Shown: piece after piece, positions 37,877-45,949 of the stretch
Layout of the letters: each line of letters starts with the position of its first letter
How positions within the stretch are numbered: the first letter of the stretch is position 1
Assembly (NCBI GenBank): GCA_052035235.1
Contig: JBPOHT010000028.1
Span: 1 to 64,000, forward strand
Source of the DNA: Solimonas_A sp052035235
GTDB lineage: Bacteria; Pseudomonadota; Gammaproteobacteria; Nevskiales; Nevskiaceae
DNA: 64,000 nucleotides
Direction of reading: 5' to 3'
Notes under the pieces: model-generated
What the model was told of the DNA's origin: nothing
What the model saw: the letters and a program-made list of their open reading frames with translations, nothing else
Databases searched by the model: none
Program-made: the position numbers and the translations under genes

Positions 37877-38819
37877 GGAAACCCTGCAGGTGCAGCCCCT
37901 GCCGCTGCTGAAGCGGCTGACGCAGGAGCACACCCGCGTCTTCTTCTTCTCGCTGGGCAAGCTCGGGCGCAACCCGGTGGGCACGCTGCTGACCGCGCTG
38001 GTGATCGGCGTGGCGCTGGCGCTGCCGGCCGGCATGCACGTGCTGACCCAGAACCTCAGCAAGATCTCCTACAGCTGGCAGGACTCGCTGCAGCTGTCGC
38101 TGTTCCTGAAGGACTCGGTCAGCAGCGAGCGCGGCGCCGCCCTGGCGCGGGAGATCCGCGACCGCCCCGGCGTACAGGCCACGCGCTACGTCTCGCGCGA
38201 GCAGTCGCTGGCCGAGTTCCGCAGCCAGTCCGGCTTCGGCGATGCGCTGGACGTACTGGAAGACAACCCGCTGCCGGCGGTGATCGCGGTGACGCCGGAG
38301 CGCGGCCGCAACAAGCTGCAGGTGGAAGTGCTGCTGGGCGAGCTGACGCGGCTGCCCGAGGTGGACCTGGCCAAGCTCGACCAGAAATGGCTGGAGCGGC
38401 TCTACGCCATCCTCGGCATCATCGATCGCGCGGTCTTCATCGTCGGCCTGCTGCTGGCCATCGCCGTGGTGGTCACCGTGGGCAATACCATCCGCCTGGA
38501 TATCGAGGCGCGGCGCGAGGAGATCAGCGTCATGAAGCTGATCGGTGCGCCCGACAGCTTCATCCGCCGGCCCTTCCTCTATACCGGCTTCTGGTACGGC
38601 CTGGCCGGCAGTGTCTTCGCGCTGGTCCTGGTGCTGACCGGCACCCTGGCCCTGTCGGGCCCCAGCGAGACCCTGGCATCCCTGTACGACAGCACGTTCA
38701 CGCTGAGCGGCCTGTCCTTTGGCTCCAGCCTGCTGCTGCTGCTGACCGGCATCGTGCTAGGCTGGATCGGTGCTTGGATCACCGTCTGGCGCCACCTGGC
38801 CCATATCCAGCCGCAGTAG
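37866..38819 (+). CDS. ftsX: Cell division membrane protein FtsX
   Basis: A 317-aa integral membrane protein with four helices (about residues 35-60, 190-215, 240-262 and 280-310) and a periplasmic loop (65-175) that contacts amidase activators. It carries DIEARREEISVMKLIGAPDSFIRRPFLYTG, the conserved FtsX coupling region. I chose the ATG at 37866, with GAGG 6 nt upstream; an ATG two codons earlier abuts that site. It is followed by a hairpin and the rpoH control region. Confidence 0.93.
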
Positions 38820-38820
38820 C

Positions 38821-38846
38821 CTTGCGAATCAATGGCTTGGCCCCAC
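38821..38846 (+). promoter_or_regulatory. Sigma-32-like promoter of rpoH
   Basis: CTTGCG (38821-38826), a 14-nt spacer, then CCCCAC (38841-38846), close to the heat-shock consensus CTTGAA-N13-17-CCCCAT. It starts directly after the ftsX stop. Transcription would begin about 20-25 nt before the CIRCE element. The -10 overlaps a small palindrome, so the call is moderate. Confidence 0.45.
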
Positions 38847-38855
38847 TGGGGCCAA
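38837..38855. terminator. Palindrome after ftsX
   Basis: TTGGCCCC and GGGGCCAA with a 3-nt loop, 18 nt past the ftsX stop. No T tract follows, so it is a weak terminator or a protein site overlapping the rpoH promoter. Confidence 0.4.
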
Positions 38856-38876
38856 ATTCCGGAACTTCCAGAGGGC

Positions 38877-38903
38877 TTAGCACTCCAATCCCCCGAGTGC
38901 TAA
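38877..38903. promoter_or_regulatory. CIRCE element (HrcA operator) in front of rpoH
   Basis: The left arm TTAGCACTC (38877-38885), a 9-nt spacer (38886-38894) and the right arm GAGTGCTAA (38895-38903) match the CIRCE consensus with no mismatch. CIRCE is bound by the HrcA repressor and normally controls groESL or dnaK operons. Here it lies 28 nt upstream of the rpoH start, in the leader just before the Shine-Dalgarno site AAGGGAG (38917-38923). Confidence 0.93.
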
Positions 38904-38931
38904 CATGGCCTCAACGAAGGGAGTGAATCAC

Positions 38932-39810
<879 letters not shown>

Positions 39811-39830
39811 GGCCTCGCAAGCGACAACAG

Positions 39831-39856
39831 GGCCCGCGCTACAGCGCGGGCCTTTT
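39831..39856 (+). terminator. Terminator of rpoH
   Basis: A 9-bp GGCCCGCGC/GCGCGGGCC stem with a 4-nt loop and TTTT, 21 nt after the rpoH stop. Confidence 0.92.
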
Positions 39857-39874
39857 CTTTGGTGAAGGAGCCGC

Positions 39875-40540
39875 ATGCCGGACGACCGGACCACGAGGCT
39901 GCAGGACAGCTGGATCCACAACGCCGCCGGCTGGACCACCGCCGTGCGCGAGGGCCGTATCGAGAGCCGCCGCCTGGTCACCGACGCCGCCATCCTCGGC
40001 GCCATCCGGCGCCACCGCCCCGCCCGCCTGCTGGACCTCGGCTGTGGCGAGGGCTGGTTGTGCCGCGCCGTGGCCGCCGAGGGCATCGAGGCCACCGGCA
40101 TCGATGCCTCCGCCCCGCTGATCGCCGCCGCGCAGGCCGCGGGCGGCGCGCGCTACCACGTGCTGAGCTACGACCAGCTCGACCCCGCGGCGCTCGGCCG
40201 CCATGACCTGCTGGTCTGCAACTTCGCCCTGCTCGACGACCGCCTGCCCGCCCTGCTGCGGCACCTGCACGCGCTGCGCGCGCCGCAGGGGCGCTTGCTG
40301 ATCCAGACCCTGCACCCCGGCGACACGCCGGGCGAAGGCTGGCGCGAGGAGCGCTTCGAAGCCTTCGGCGGCGGCTTTCCCGCCGCCATGCCCTGGTACT
40401 TCCGCTCGCGCGAGGCCTGGCTGGCCGCGCTGCGCGACAACGGCTGGGACGATATCGTGATCACCGAAACGACCCATCCCCACACCGGCACGCCTGCCTC
40501 GCTGCTGCTCGACGCCGGCCCCACGGAGACCCCCGCATGA
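39875..40540 (+). CDS. Class I SAM-dependent methyltransferase
   Basis: A 221-aa Rossmann-fold methyltransferase. Motif I is LLDLGCGEGWLCRAVA (about residues 52-67), with Asp at GIDAS in motif II and LLVCNFALLDD in the motif IV area. The substrate is not evident; a WYFRSREAWLAALRDNGWD ending is shared with small-molecule methyltransferases. AAGGAG lies upstream of the ATG. The stop overlaps the CoA-binding protein gene by four bases. Confidence 0.82.
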   Translation: MPDDRTTRLQDSWIHNAAGWTTAVREGRIESRRLVTDAAILGAIRRHRPARLLDLGCGEGWLCRAVAAEGIEATGIDASAPLIAAAQAAGGARYHVLSYDQLDPAALGRHDLLVCNFALLDDRLPALLRHLHALRAPQGRLLIQTLHPGDTPGEGWREERFEAFGGGFPAAMPWYFRSREAWLAALRDNGWDDIVITETTHPHTGTPASLLLDAGPTETPA

Positions 40541-40983
40541 ACTGGCAAGACCACCTGCTCACCACTCCCGCGCAGATCCAGGGCCTGCTGGCCCGCCTGC
40601 GTCGCGTTGCCGTGCTGGGCATGCGCAGCGAGCGCCTGGCCAACCGCCCCGCGCACTACGTGCCGGCGGCCCTGAAGGACATGGGCCTGCAGATCGTGCC
40701 GGTGGACCTGCACGAGCCGGAGCTGAAAACCATCCTCGGCGAGCCGGTCTACCGGCAACTGGCCGACATCCCCGGCGACATCGACCTGGTCGACGTCTTC
40801 CGCCGTCCGGTCGACATCCCCGGCCATCTCGACGACATCCTCGCCAAGCGCCCCGCTGCGGTCTGGCTGCAGTCCGGCATCCGCCACGACGCCATCGCCG
40901 AGCGGCTGGCACGCGAGGGCATCGACGTGGTGCAGGATCACTGCCTGATGGTGGAGTACCGGCACTGGCGCGCGCGAACCTGA
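40537..40983 (+). CDS. CoA-binding protein (YccU type)
   Basis: A 148-aa Rossmann-like protein with the CoA_binding_2 pattern: VAVLGMRSERLANRPAHYVPAALKDMGLQIVPVDLHEPELKTILGEPVYRQLADIP, then VDVFRRPVDIPGHLDDIL and AVWLQSGIRHDAIAERLAREGIDVVQDHCLMVEY. The family binds CoA but the physiological role is unknown. It is coupled to the methyltransferase upstream. Confidence 0.82.
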   Translation: MNWQDHLLTTPAQIQGLLARLRRVAVLGMRSERLANRPAHYVPAALKDMGLQIVPVDLHEPELKTILGEPVYRQLADIPGDIDLVDVFRRPVDIPGHLDDILAKRPAAVWLQSGIRHDAIAERLAREGIDVVQDHCLMVEYRHWRART

Positions 40984-41068
40984 CATCTGAATCAGTTTGC
41001 CGGCGCCACAAAAATCAGGATGATGGCACCGCTCTCGCGACCGCCAGGGCGATACCGGGAACTCTCGC

Positions 41069-42637
41069 ATGTTGACGATGAAGGGCGCCGCTTGCGGCTT
41101 GGCAGGAATGGCGCTGTTGTTGGCGGGTTGTGGTGGCGGTGGTGGCAGCGGTGGCAACGCGGTTTCGATGTCGGTGTCTCCCGGCAGCGTGACGCTGAAC
41201 GCCGATACCCGCGACAACGCGCCCAGGGCCTCGCTGGTCGCACGCCTCAGCGGCGACCTGGATCGTGACGTGCAGCCCTACATCGAGCACACGGCCAACG
41301 CGATCACGGGGGTCGGCTTCATCGAGAACACCGACGACCAAAGCGGGACCGTTCACATCAACTTCGCCGTGCCTGAGACGCTGGGACCGGGCACCTATCG
41401 CGACACCGTGACGCTGAAGCTCTGCTATGACCCAGCCTGCACGGAGCAGGTCATCGGTAGCCCGCGGCAGATATCGGTCAATCTGACCGTCACTGGCGGA
41501 GTCGCCTCACCCGCAGAGCCCGCCCTGGCTCCCGCCTCTTCGCTTCCCGACAGCGGCACGCTGGCCATCGAGTCGTCCGTCTTGCTGGATCACGACGTGC
41601 TGGATGCCGAATACAGCAAGGCCCTGGATGCCATCGTCATGGTGTCGGGCAGCCCCTCACCGAAGCTTCACGTCTATTATCCCGCCACCGGCGTGAAGCG
41701 CTCCGTCACGGTGGATGATCTGCGCACCAGCAATCGGAGCAATCGCCTGCCTTCGGTTTCGGTCAGCCCGGACGGCCTCAGCGCGAATGTCGCCTTCGGC
41801 GAGCAGCTTTCCCACGTGAACCTCAACCGTGGCGGCGACCCCTTCCTGCCGGGCGGCAGCAGCGTGAACATGATTGACCGTCCCGCGATGAGCTCTCCCT
41901 CCGATGCTCCCTCAGCACTGTGGTTCATCTCGGCCAATGACCTGGTCAGTATCGGCAGCGAAATCGCATTCGTCTTTCCCCATGCCATGCCGAATATCCT
42001 GAAGATCAACGCCCGCAGCGGTGAAAGCAGCAGGGTAGGCGACGATTCCGATCTGCTGGCCCGGCTTCACCCGGAAGGCAACGCCATCTACACCAGCAAC
42101 GTGAACAGGGGGGCCAGCACGCTCAGCCGCTATTCAACCGAGGTGCGTCCGGATTTCCAGCCGGTGCGCAGCCGGACCCTGCCCTCCGAGGAAAAGACCT
42201 GCGACAACCTGTGGCTCTCGGCCAATGGCCGGCGCATCTATACGGCTTGCGGCAAGATTTTCCGCACCTCCGCGTATCCCAGCCAGGACATGAGCGCCCT
42301 GGGCGCCCTGGCTGTCTACAACACCCCCGTGTATCCGGGCGTCTCCACCCTGGTGGATCTACAGGACTCGGCGGAGGCCGGACAGATCGCGGCACTTCAG
42401 GGGCCCTCGCGAAACGGCAGTTTCATTGCGACCTGTCAGGTGCACCTGAGCTGTCGAACCCGGCTGCATCTTTACGACAGCACGACCACCCAGGCCACCG
42501 CCAGCTACGCCATTCCCGCCTCCACGTCCGGTCAGCAGGTCGCCTGGCACGTCTTCTACTCGAAGGATGGCACCCGTAAATACCTCATTACCTGGAGCCC
42601 GGGTGACTCCAGCTACCGCATCCTGACCGTGCAATAA
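41069..42637 (+). CDS. Lipoprotein with a propeller-like C-terminal region, unknown
   Basis: A 522-aa exported lipoprotein (LLLAGC, Cys21, then a Gly-rich GGGGGSGG linker). Residues 30-145 form a beta-sandwich-like domain with SVSPGSVTLNADTRDNAPRASL, resembling BACON or Ig-like folds. Residues 170-522 have repeating beta units (SVSPDGLSANVAFGEQLSHV, LHPEGNAIYTSNVNRG, LWLSANGRRIYTACGKI) consistent with a beta-propeller. Ser and Thr content is higher and GC lower than in neighbours, a common feature of surface proteins or acquired genes. The start may be 9 nt further in. Function unknown. Confidence 0.7.
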   Translation: MLTMKGAACGLAGMALLLAGCGGGGGSGGNAVSMSVSPGSVTLNADTRDNAPRASLVARLSGDLDRDVQPYIEHTANAITGVGFIENTDDQSGTVHINFAVPETLGPGTYRDTVTLKLCYDPACTEQVIGSPRQISVNLTVTGGVASPAEPALAPASSLPDSGTLAIESSVLLDHDVLDAEYSKALDAIVMVSGSPSPKLHVYYPATGVKRSVTVDDLRTSNRSNRLPSVSVSPDGLSANVAFGEQLSHVNLNRGGDPFLPGGSSVNMIDRPAMSSPSDAPSALWFISANDLVSIGSEIAFVFPHAMPNILKINARSGESSRVGDDSDLLARLHPEGNAIYTSNVNRGASTLSRYSTEVRPDFQPVRSRTLPSEEKTCDNLWLSANGRRIYTACGKIFRTSAYPSQDMSALGALAVYNTPVYPGVSTLVDLQDSAEAGQIAALQGPSRNGSFIATCQVHLSCRTRLHLYDSTTTQATASYAIPASTSGQQVAWHVFYSKDGTRKYLITWSPGDSSYRILTVQ

Positions 42638-42723
42638 GGGGCAGTCCACCTGTCCCCAGGGCCATCCACAGCGGTGGCCCTGCCGTTTACCATCGGCACC
42701 AGCCTGCAAGCCCGAGGACCGAC

Positions 42724-43539
42724 ATGCAACAGCGCATCTTCATCACCGGCGGCGCCTCCGGCCTCGGCCGTGCCCTGGCCGAACGCTATGCCCGCGAAGG
42801 CTGGCGCGTCTGCGTCGCCGACATCGACCCCGGCAAGGGCGCCGAGACCGTGGCCTCCCTGGCCCAGTACGGCGGCGGCGGGCACTACCTGAACTGCGAC
42901 GTGCGCCGCGAGGCTGACCTGCAGGCGGCGGCCGACTGGCTGCAGTACCACTGGGGCGGCATCGACGTGGTGGTGAACAACGCCGGCGTCGCCGTAGCCG
43001 GCGGCATCGGCGAGTTGCCGATGCGCGACTGGGAGTGGATCACCGACATCAACCTGCTGGGCGTGGCCCGCGGCTGCAAGGTGTTCACGCCGCTGTTCCG
43101 CGCACAGGGCCGCGGCTACTTCATCAACGTAGCCTCCATGGCCGGCCTGATCCATCCGCCGAAGATGGCGGCCTACTGCGCCACCAAGGCCGCCGTCGTG
43201 GCGCTGTCCGAGGTGCTGGCGGTGGAGCTGGCCACCGACCGCATCGGCGTCTCCGTGGTCTGCCCGGATTTCTTCCGCACCAACCTCGCCGACTCGCTGC
43301 GTGCCAGCGACGACCAGGTAGCGGCGCTGACCCGCAAGCTGGTGACCCGCGCCCGCGTCAGCGCCGACGAGATCGCCGACCAGGTGTTCGACGGCGTGGC
43401 CCAGGGCCGCTTCCGCATCGTCACCCACCGCCGCGGCTATGTCGCCTGGATGGCCAAGCGCCTGCTGCCCTGGCGCGCCTTCTCCGCCGCGGTGCGCCGC
43501 GAGGCCGGCCGCATGATGGCGCCGCAGCGCGCCCGCTGA
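42724..43539 (+). CDS. Short-chain dehydrogenase/reductase 1
   Basis: A 271-aa Rossmann oxidoreductase. The cofactor motif is TGGASGLG (TGxxxGxG) near residues 8-15, followed by NNAG, the catalytic Ser in VASMAGL, and YCATK for the Tyr-Lys pair. Asp at CVADIDPG suggests NAD preference. The C-terminal 40 residues (HRRGYVAWMAKRLLPWRAF) suit a membrane-associated lipid or steroid-type SDR. A GAGG site precedes the ATG. It sits 28 bp before a second SDR. Confidence 0.88.
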   Translation: MQQRIFITGGASGLGRALAERYAREGWRVCVADIDPGKGAETVASLAQYGGGGHYLNCDVRREADLQAAADWLQYHWGGIDVVVNNAGVAVAGGIGELPMRDWEWITDINLLGVARGCKVFTPLFRAQGRGYFINVASMAGLIHPPKMAAYCATKAAVVALSEVLAVELATDRIGVSVVCPDFFRTNLADSLRASDDQVAALTRKLVTRARVSADEIADQVFDGVAQGRFRIVTHRRGYVAWMAKRLLPWRAFSAAVRREAGRMMAPQRAR

Positions 43540-43567
43540 ACCACACGCCGTCACCAGGAACCCGATC

Positions 43568-44314
43568 ATGCGCAAGACCATCCTCATCACCGGCGCCTCT
43601 TCCGGTCTCGGCCGCGGCATGGCGCGGGAGTTCGCCAAGGCCGGCCGCAACCTCGCGCTCTGCGCCCGCCGTACCGACCGCCTGGCCGAACTCAAGGCCG
43701 AACTGGAAGCCGCCCACCCCGGCATCCGCGTGTCGGTCCGCGCGCTCGACGTAAACCAGTACGAGCAGGTATTCGAGGTGTTCAAGGCCTTCCGCGACGA
43801 GTTCGGCAGCCTGGACCGCGTGATCGTCAACGCCGGCATCGGCAAGGGCCAGCCGGTGGGCACCGGCTACTTCCACGCCAACCGCAAGACCGCCGAGACC
43901 AACTTCGTCGCCGCGCTGGCGCAGTGCGAAGCCGCGGTGGAAATCTTCCGCGCGCAGAACGCCGGGCACCTGGTCATGATCTCCTCGATGAGCGCCCTGC
44001 GCGGCATGCCGCGCAACCTCACGACCTACGCCGCCAGCAAGGCCGCCGTCGCCGCGCTGGCCGAGGGCATCCGCGCCGACCTGCTGCGCACGCCGATCCG
44101 CGTCAGCACCATCTTCCCGGGCTACATCCGCTCGGAGATCAACGAGAAGGTGAAGAAGACGCCGTTCATGGTCGACACCGAGACCGGCTGCCGCGCCCTG
44201 GTCGCCGCCATCGAGCGCGAACCGGCCGAGGCTTCGGTGCCGCGCTGGCCCTGGGCGGCGCTGGGCTTCCTGATGAAGCGGCTGCCGCTGTCGGCCGTTT
44301 CGAAGATGGCGTAA
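43568..44314 (+). CDS. Short-chain dehydrogenase/reductase 2
   Basis: A 248-aa SDR. TGASSGLG near the start, CARRTDRL (Arg residues suggesting NADP), VNAGIGKG, catalytic ISSMSAL and YAASK. The C-terminal WPWAALGFLMKRLPL resembles that of the preceding SDR, so the pair may act on similar long-chain or polycyclic alcohols. The two share only the general fold, not a recent duplication. AGGAA precedes the ATG. Followed by gloA. Confidence 0.88.
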   Translation: MRKTILITGASSGLGRGMAREFAKAGRNLALCARRTDRLAELKAELEAAHPGIRVSVRALDVNQYEQVFEVFKAFRDEFGSLDRVIVNAGIGKGQPVGTGYFHANRKTAETNFVAALAQCEAAVEIFRAQNAGHLVMISSMSALRGMPRNLTTYAASKAAVAALAEGIRADLLRTPIRVSTIFPGYIRSEINEKVKKTPFMVDTETGCRALVAAIEREPAEASVPRWPWAALGFLMKRLPLSAVSKMA

Positions 44315-44365
44315 CGCGCCGAATCCCTGCCGTTCGCCCTGAGCCTGATTGAGAGAATGCGATAG

Positions 44366-44746
44366 ATGAAAATCCTCCACACCATGCTGCGCGTCGGCGA
44401 CCTCGACCGCTCCATCGCCTTTTACACCGCCGTGCTCGACATGAAGCTGCTGAGCCGCCAGGACTACCCGGACGGCAAGTTCACGCTGGCCTTCGTCGGC
44501 TACGGCGACGGCAACTCCGAGATCGAGCTGACGCACAACTGGGGCGTGGAAAAATACGAACTCGGCACTGCCTATGGCCACATTGCCGTGGAAGTGGACG
44601 ATGCCTACGCCGCCTGCGAGCGGGTCAAGGCTCGCGGTGGCCGCGTGACGCGCGAAGCCGGCCCGATGAAGCACGGCAGCACCGTGATCGCCTTCGTCGA
44701 GGACCCGGACGGCTACAAGGTCGAGTTCATACAGCGCAAGGCCTGA
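44366..44746 (+). CDS. gloA: Lactoylglutathione lyase (glyoxalase I)
   Basis: A 126-aa metal enzyme isomerising the hemithioacetal of methylglyoxal and glutathione. Metal ligands stand at His5, Glu54, His72 and Glu120, matching the E. coli pattern with a two-residue shift. RVGDLDRSIAFYTAVLDMKLLS is the family opening. Length is that of the Ni-dependent bacterial type. Follows the two SDRs. Confidence 0.95.
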   Translation: MKILHTMLRVGDLDRSIAFYTAVLDMKLLSRQDYPDGKFTLAFVGYGDGNSEIELTHNWGVEKYELGTAYGHIAVEVDDAYAACERVKARGGRVTREAGPMKHGSTVIAFVEDPDGYKVEFIQRKA

Positions 44747-44763
44747 GCCACGCCGGCTTTCCC

Positions 44764-44902
44764 CGTCATGCCGGCGGAAGCCGTTATGTAGGATGTGGTG
44801 AGCGTAGTGAACCGCATCGAGCGACCTCTACCGTGTCCGATGCGGTTCGCTACGCTCACCACATCCTACAAGACTGGATGCCGGCTTCCGCCGGCATGAC
44901 GG
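44764..44902. repeat. Composite palindromic repeat: 'b' element nested inside 'a'
   Basis: The outer arm 44764-44783 (CGTCATGCCGGCGGAAGCCG) pairs with the outer arm 44874-44902, which ends CCGGCATGACGG. Between them lies a complete 32-nt-arm 'b' palindrome (44788-44819 with 44838-44869). The copy at 62344 has the 'a' arms without 'b'. The copy at 5651-5782 has the two side by side. Confidence 0.88.
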
Positions 44903-44952
44903 TTTGGGCTTTCCGGCTGCATCGGAAACGTTTTGGAACCACCTCGCCGGCT

Positions 44953-45846
44953 TCAGTCGACTCCGGCCACGGCATCCTTCAACACCGCGGTGAAGTGTTC
45001 GGCCGGCGGATTGGCATCGTCGCGCGGCCGCAGGATGCCGAGCTCGATGCGGGCGCTGGCCCCGCGCAGGCTGCGGTACTGAACGCCGCTGCGCTGCAGG
45101 TTGCGCACCGACTCCGGCACCAGCGCGAAACCCATGCCGCTGGCGACCAGGCTGATGATCGTCTGCATCTGCCGCGCCCGCTGGGTGATGCGCGGCGTGA
45201 AGCCCTGCTCGCGGCAGGTCTCCACGATCAGGTCGTGCAGGCCCGACGCGACGTCGCGGGGCGTGATGATGAAGTTCTCATTGGCCAGCGCCGCCAGCGA
45301 TACCGGCCCCTCGCGCCGCAGCAGCGGATGGCCCGCCGGCGCCGCCAGCACCAGCTTCTCGCGCCAGATCGCCTCGAATGCCAGGTCCGGCTCCTCCACC
45401 GGGCCGATGCCGATACCCAGGTCCAGGCGTCCCGCGCGGATCTCCTTGATCTGCGCGTCGGTGGTGAACTCGTGCAGCTCGACCTCCACCCCGGGGAACT
45501 GCGCGCGGAAGCGCTTCAGCGTTGGCGGCAGCACGCCGTAGTCCACGATCGACACAAAGCCGACCGCCAGCAGGCCGATGTCGCCGCGGCCGGCGCTCTG
45601 CGCCTTGAGCCGCGCCTGCTCGAGCCGGCGCAGCACGATCCGCACCTCGTCGTAGAACAGCTGGCCGGCCACCGTCAGCGCCACGCCGCGGTTGCTGCGC
45701 CGGAACAGCTCGACGCCCAGCTCGCCTTCCAGCGCCTTGACCTGCGTGGACAGCGGCGGCTGCGAGACGTGCAGGCGCTCGGCGGCGCGGGAGAAGTTCT
45801 TCTCCTCGGCCACGGCCACGAAGTAGCGCAGCTGCCGGATATCCAC
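44953..45846 (-). CDS. LysR-family transcriptional regulator
   Basis: A 297-aa LysR protein: N-terminal helix-turn-helix (residues 1-60; LRYFVAVAEEKNFSRAAERLHVSQPPLSTQVKALE) and a C-terminal periplasmic-binding-type effector domain (about 90-290). I chose the GTG at 45846, giving the usual VDIRQLRYF start, with AGGGA 10 nt upstream; a TTG three codons earlier directly abuts that site. It is divergent from ilvD, 103 bp apart, so ilvD control is possible. The effector pattern resembles BenM/CatM-type regulators of aromatic metabolism. Confidence 0.9.
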   Translation of the reverse strand: MDIRQLRYFVAVAEEKNFSRAAERLHVSQPPLSTQVKALEGELGVELFRRSNRGVALTVAGQLFYDEVRIVLRRLEQARLKAQSAGRGDIGLLAVGFVSIVDYGVLPPTLKRFRAQFPGVEVELHEFTTDAQIKEIRAGRLDLGIGIGPVEEPDLAFEAIWREKLVLAAPAGHPLLRREGPVSLAALANENFIITPRDVASGLHDLIVETCREQGFTPRITQRARQMQTIISLVASGMGFALVPESVRNLQRSGVQYRSLRGASARIELGILRPRDDANPPAEHFTAVLKDAVAGVD

Positions 45847-45891
45847 TATTCGCAATCCCTATAACAGACCATGGATTTTCGTATTTGCCAG

Positions 45892-45898
45892 TATAGAT
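45892..45898 (+). promoter_or_regulatory. -10 element of the ilvD promoter
   Basis: TATAGAT, about 52 nt before ilvD. There is no good -35, consistent with activation by a regulator such as the divergent LysR protein. AATCC (45855-45859) and GGATT (45873-45877) form a short inverted repeat upstream. Confidence 0.35.
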
Positions 45899-45949
45899 GA
45901 CAGCCGGCAGAATCCGCAGCCCCAAGGCCCTACAACCCAGGAAAACCGC

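Noticed and set aside
41069..42637. Horizontally acquired island around the less GC-rich lipoprotein
   Set aside because: Codon use is shifted only modestly, and no mobility gene, tRNA or flanking repeat is present.
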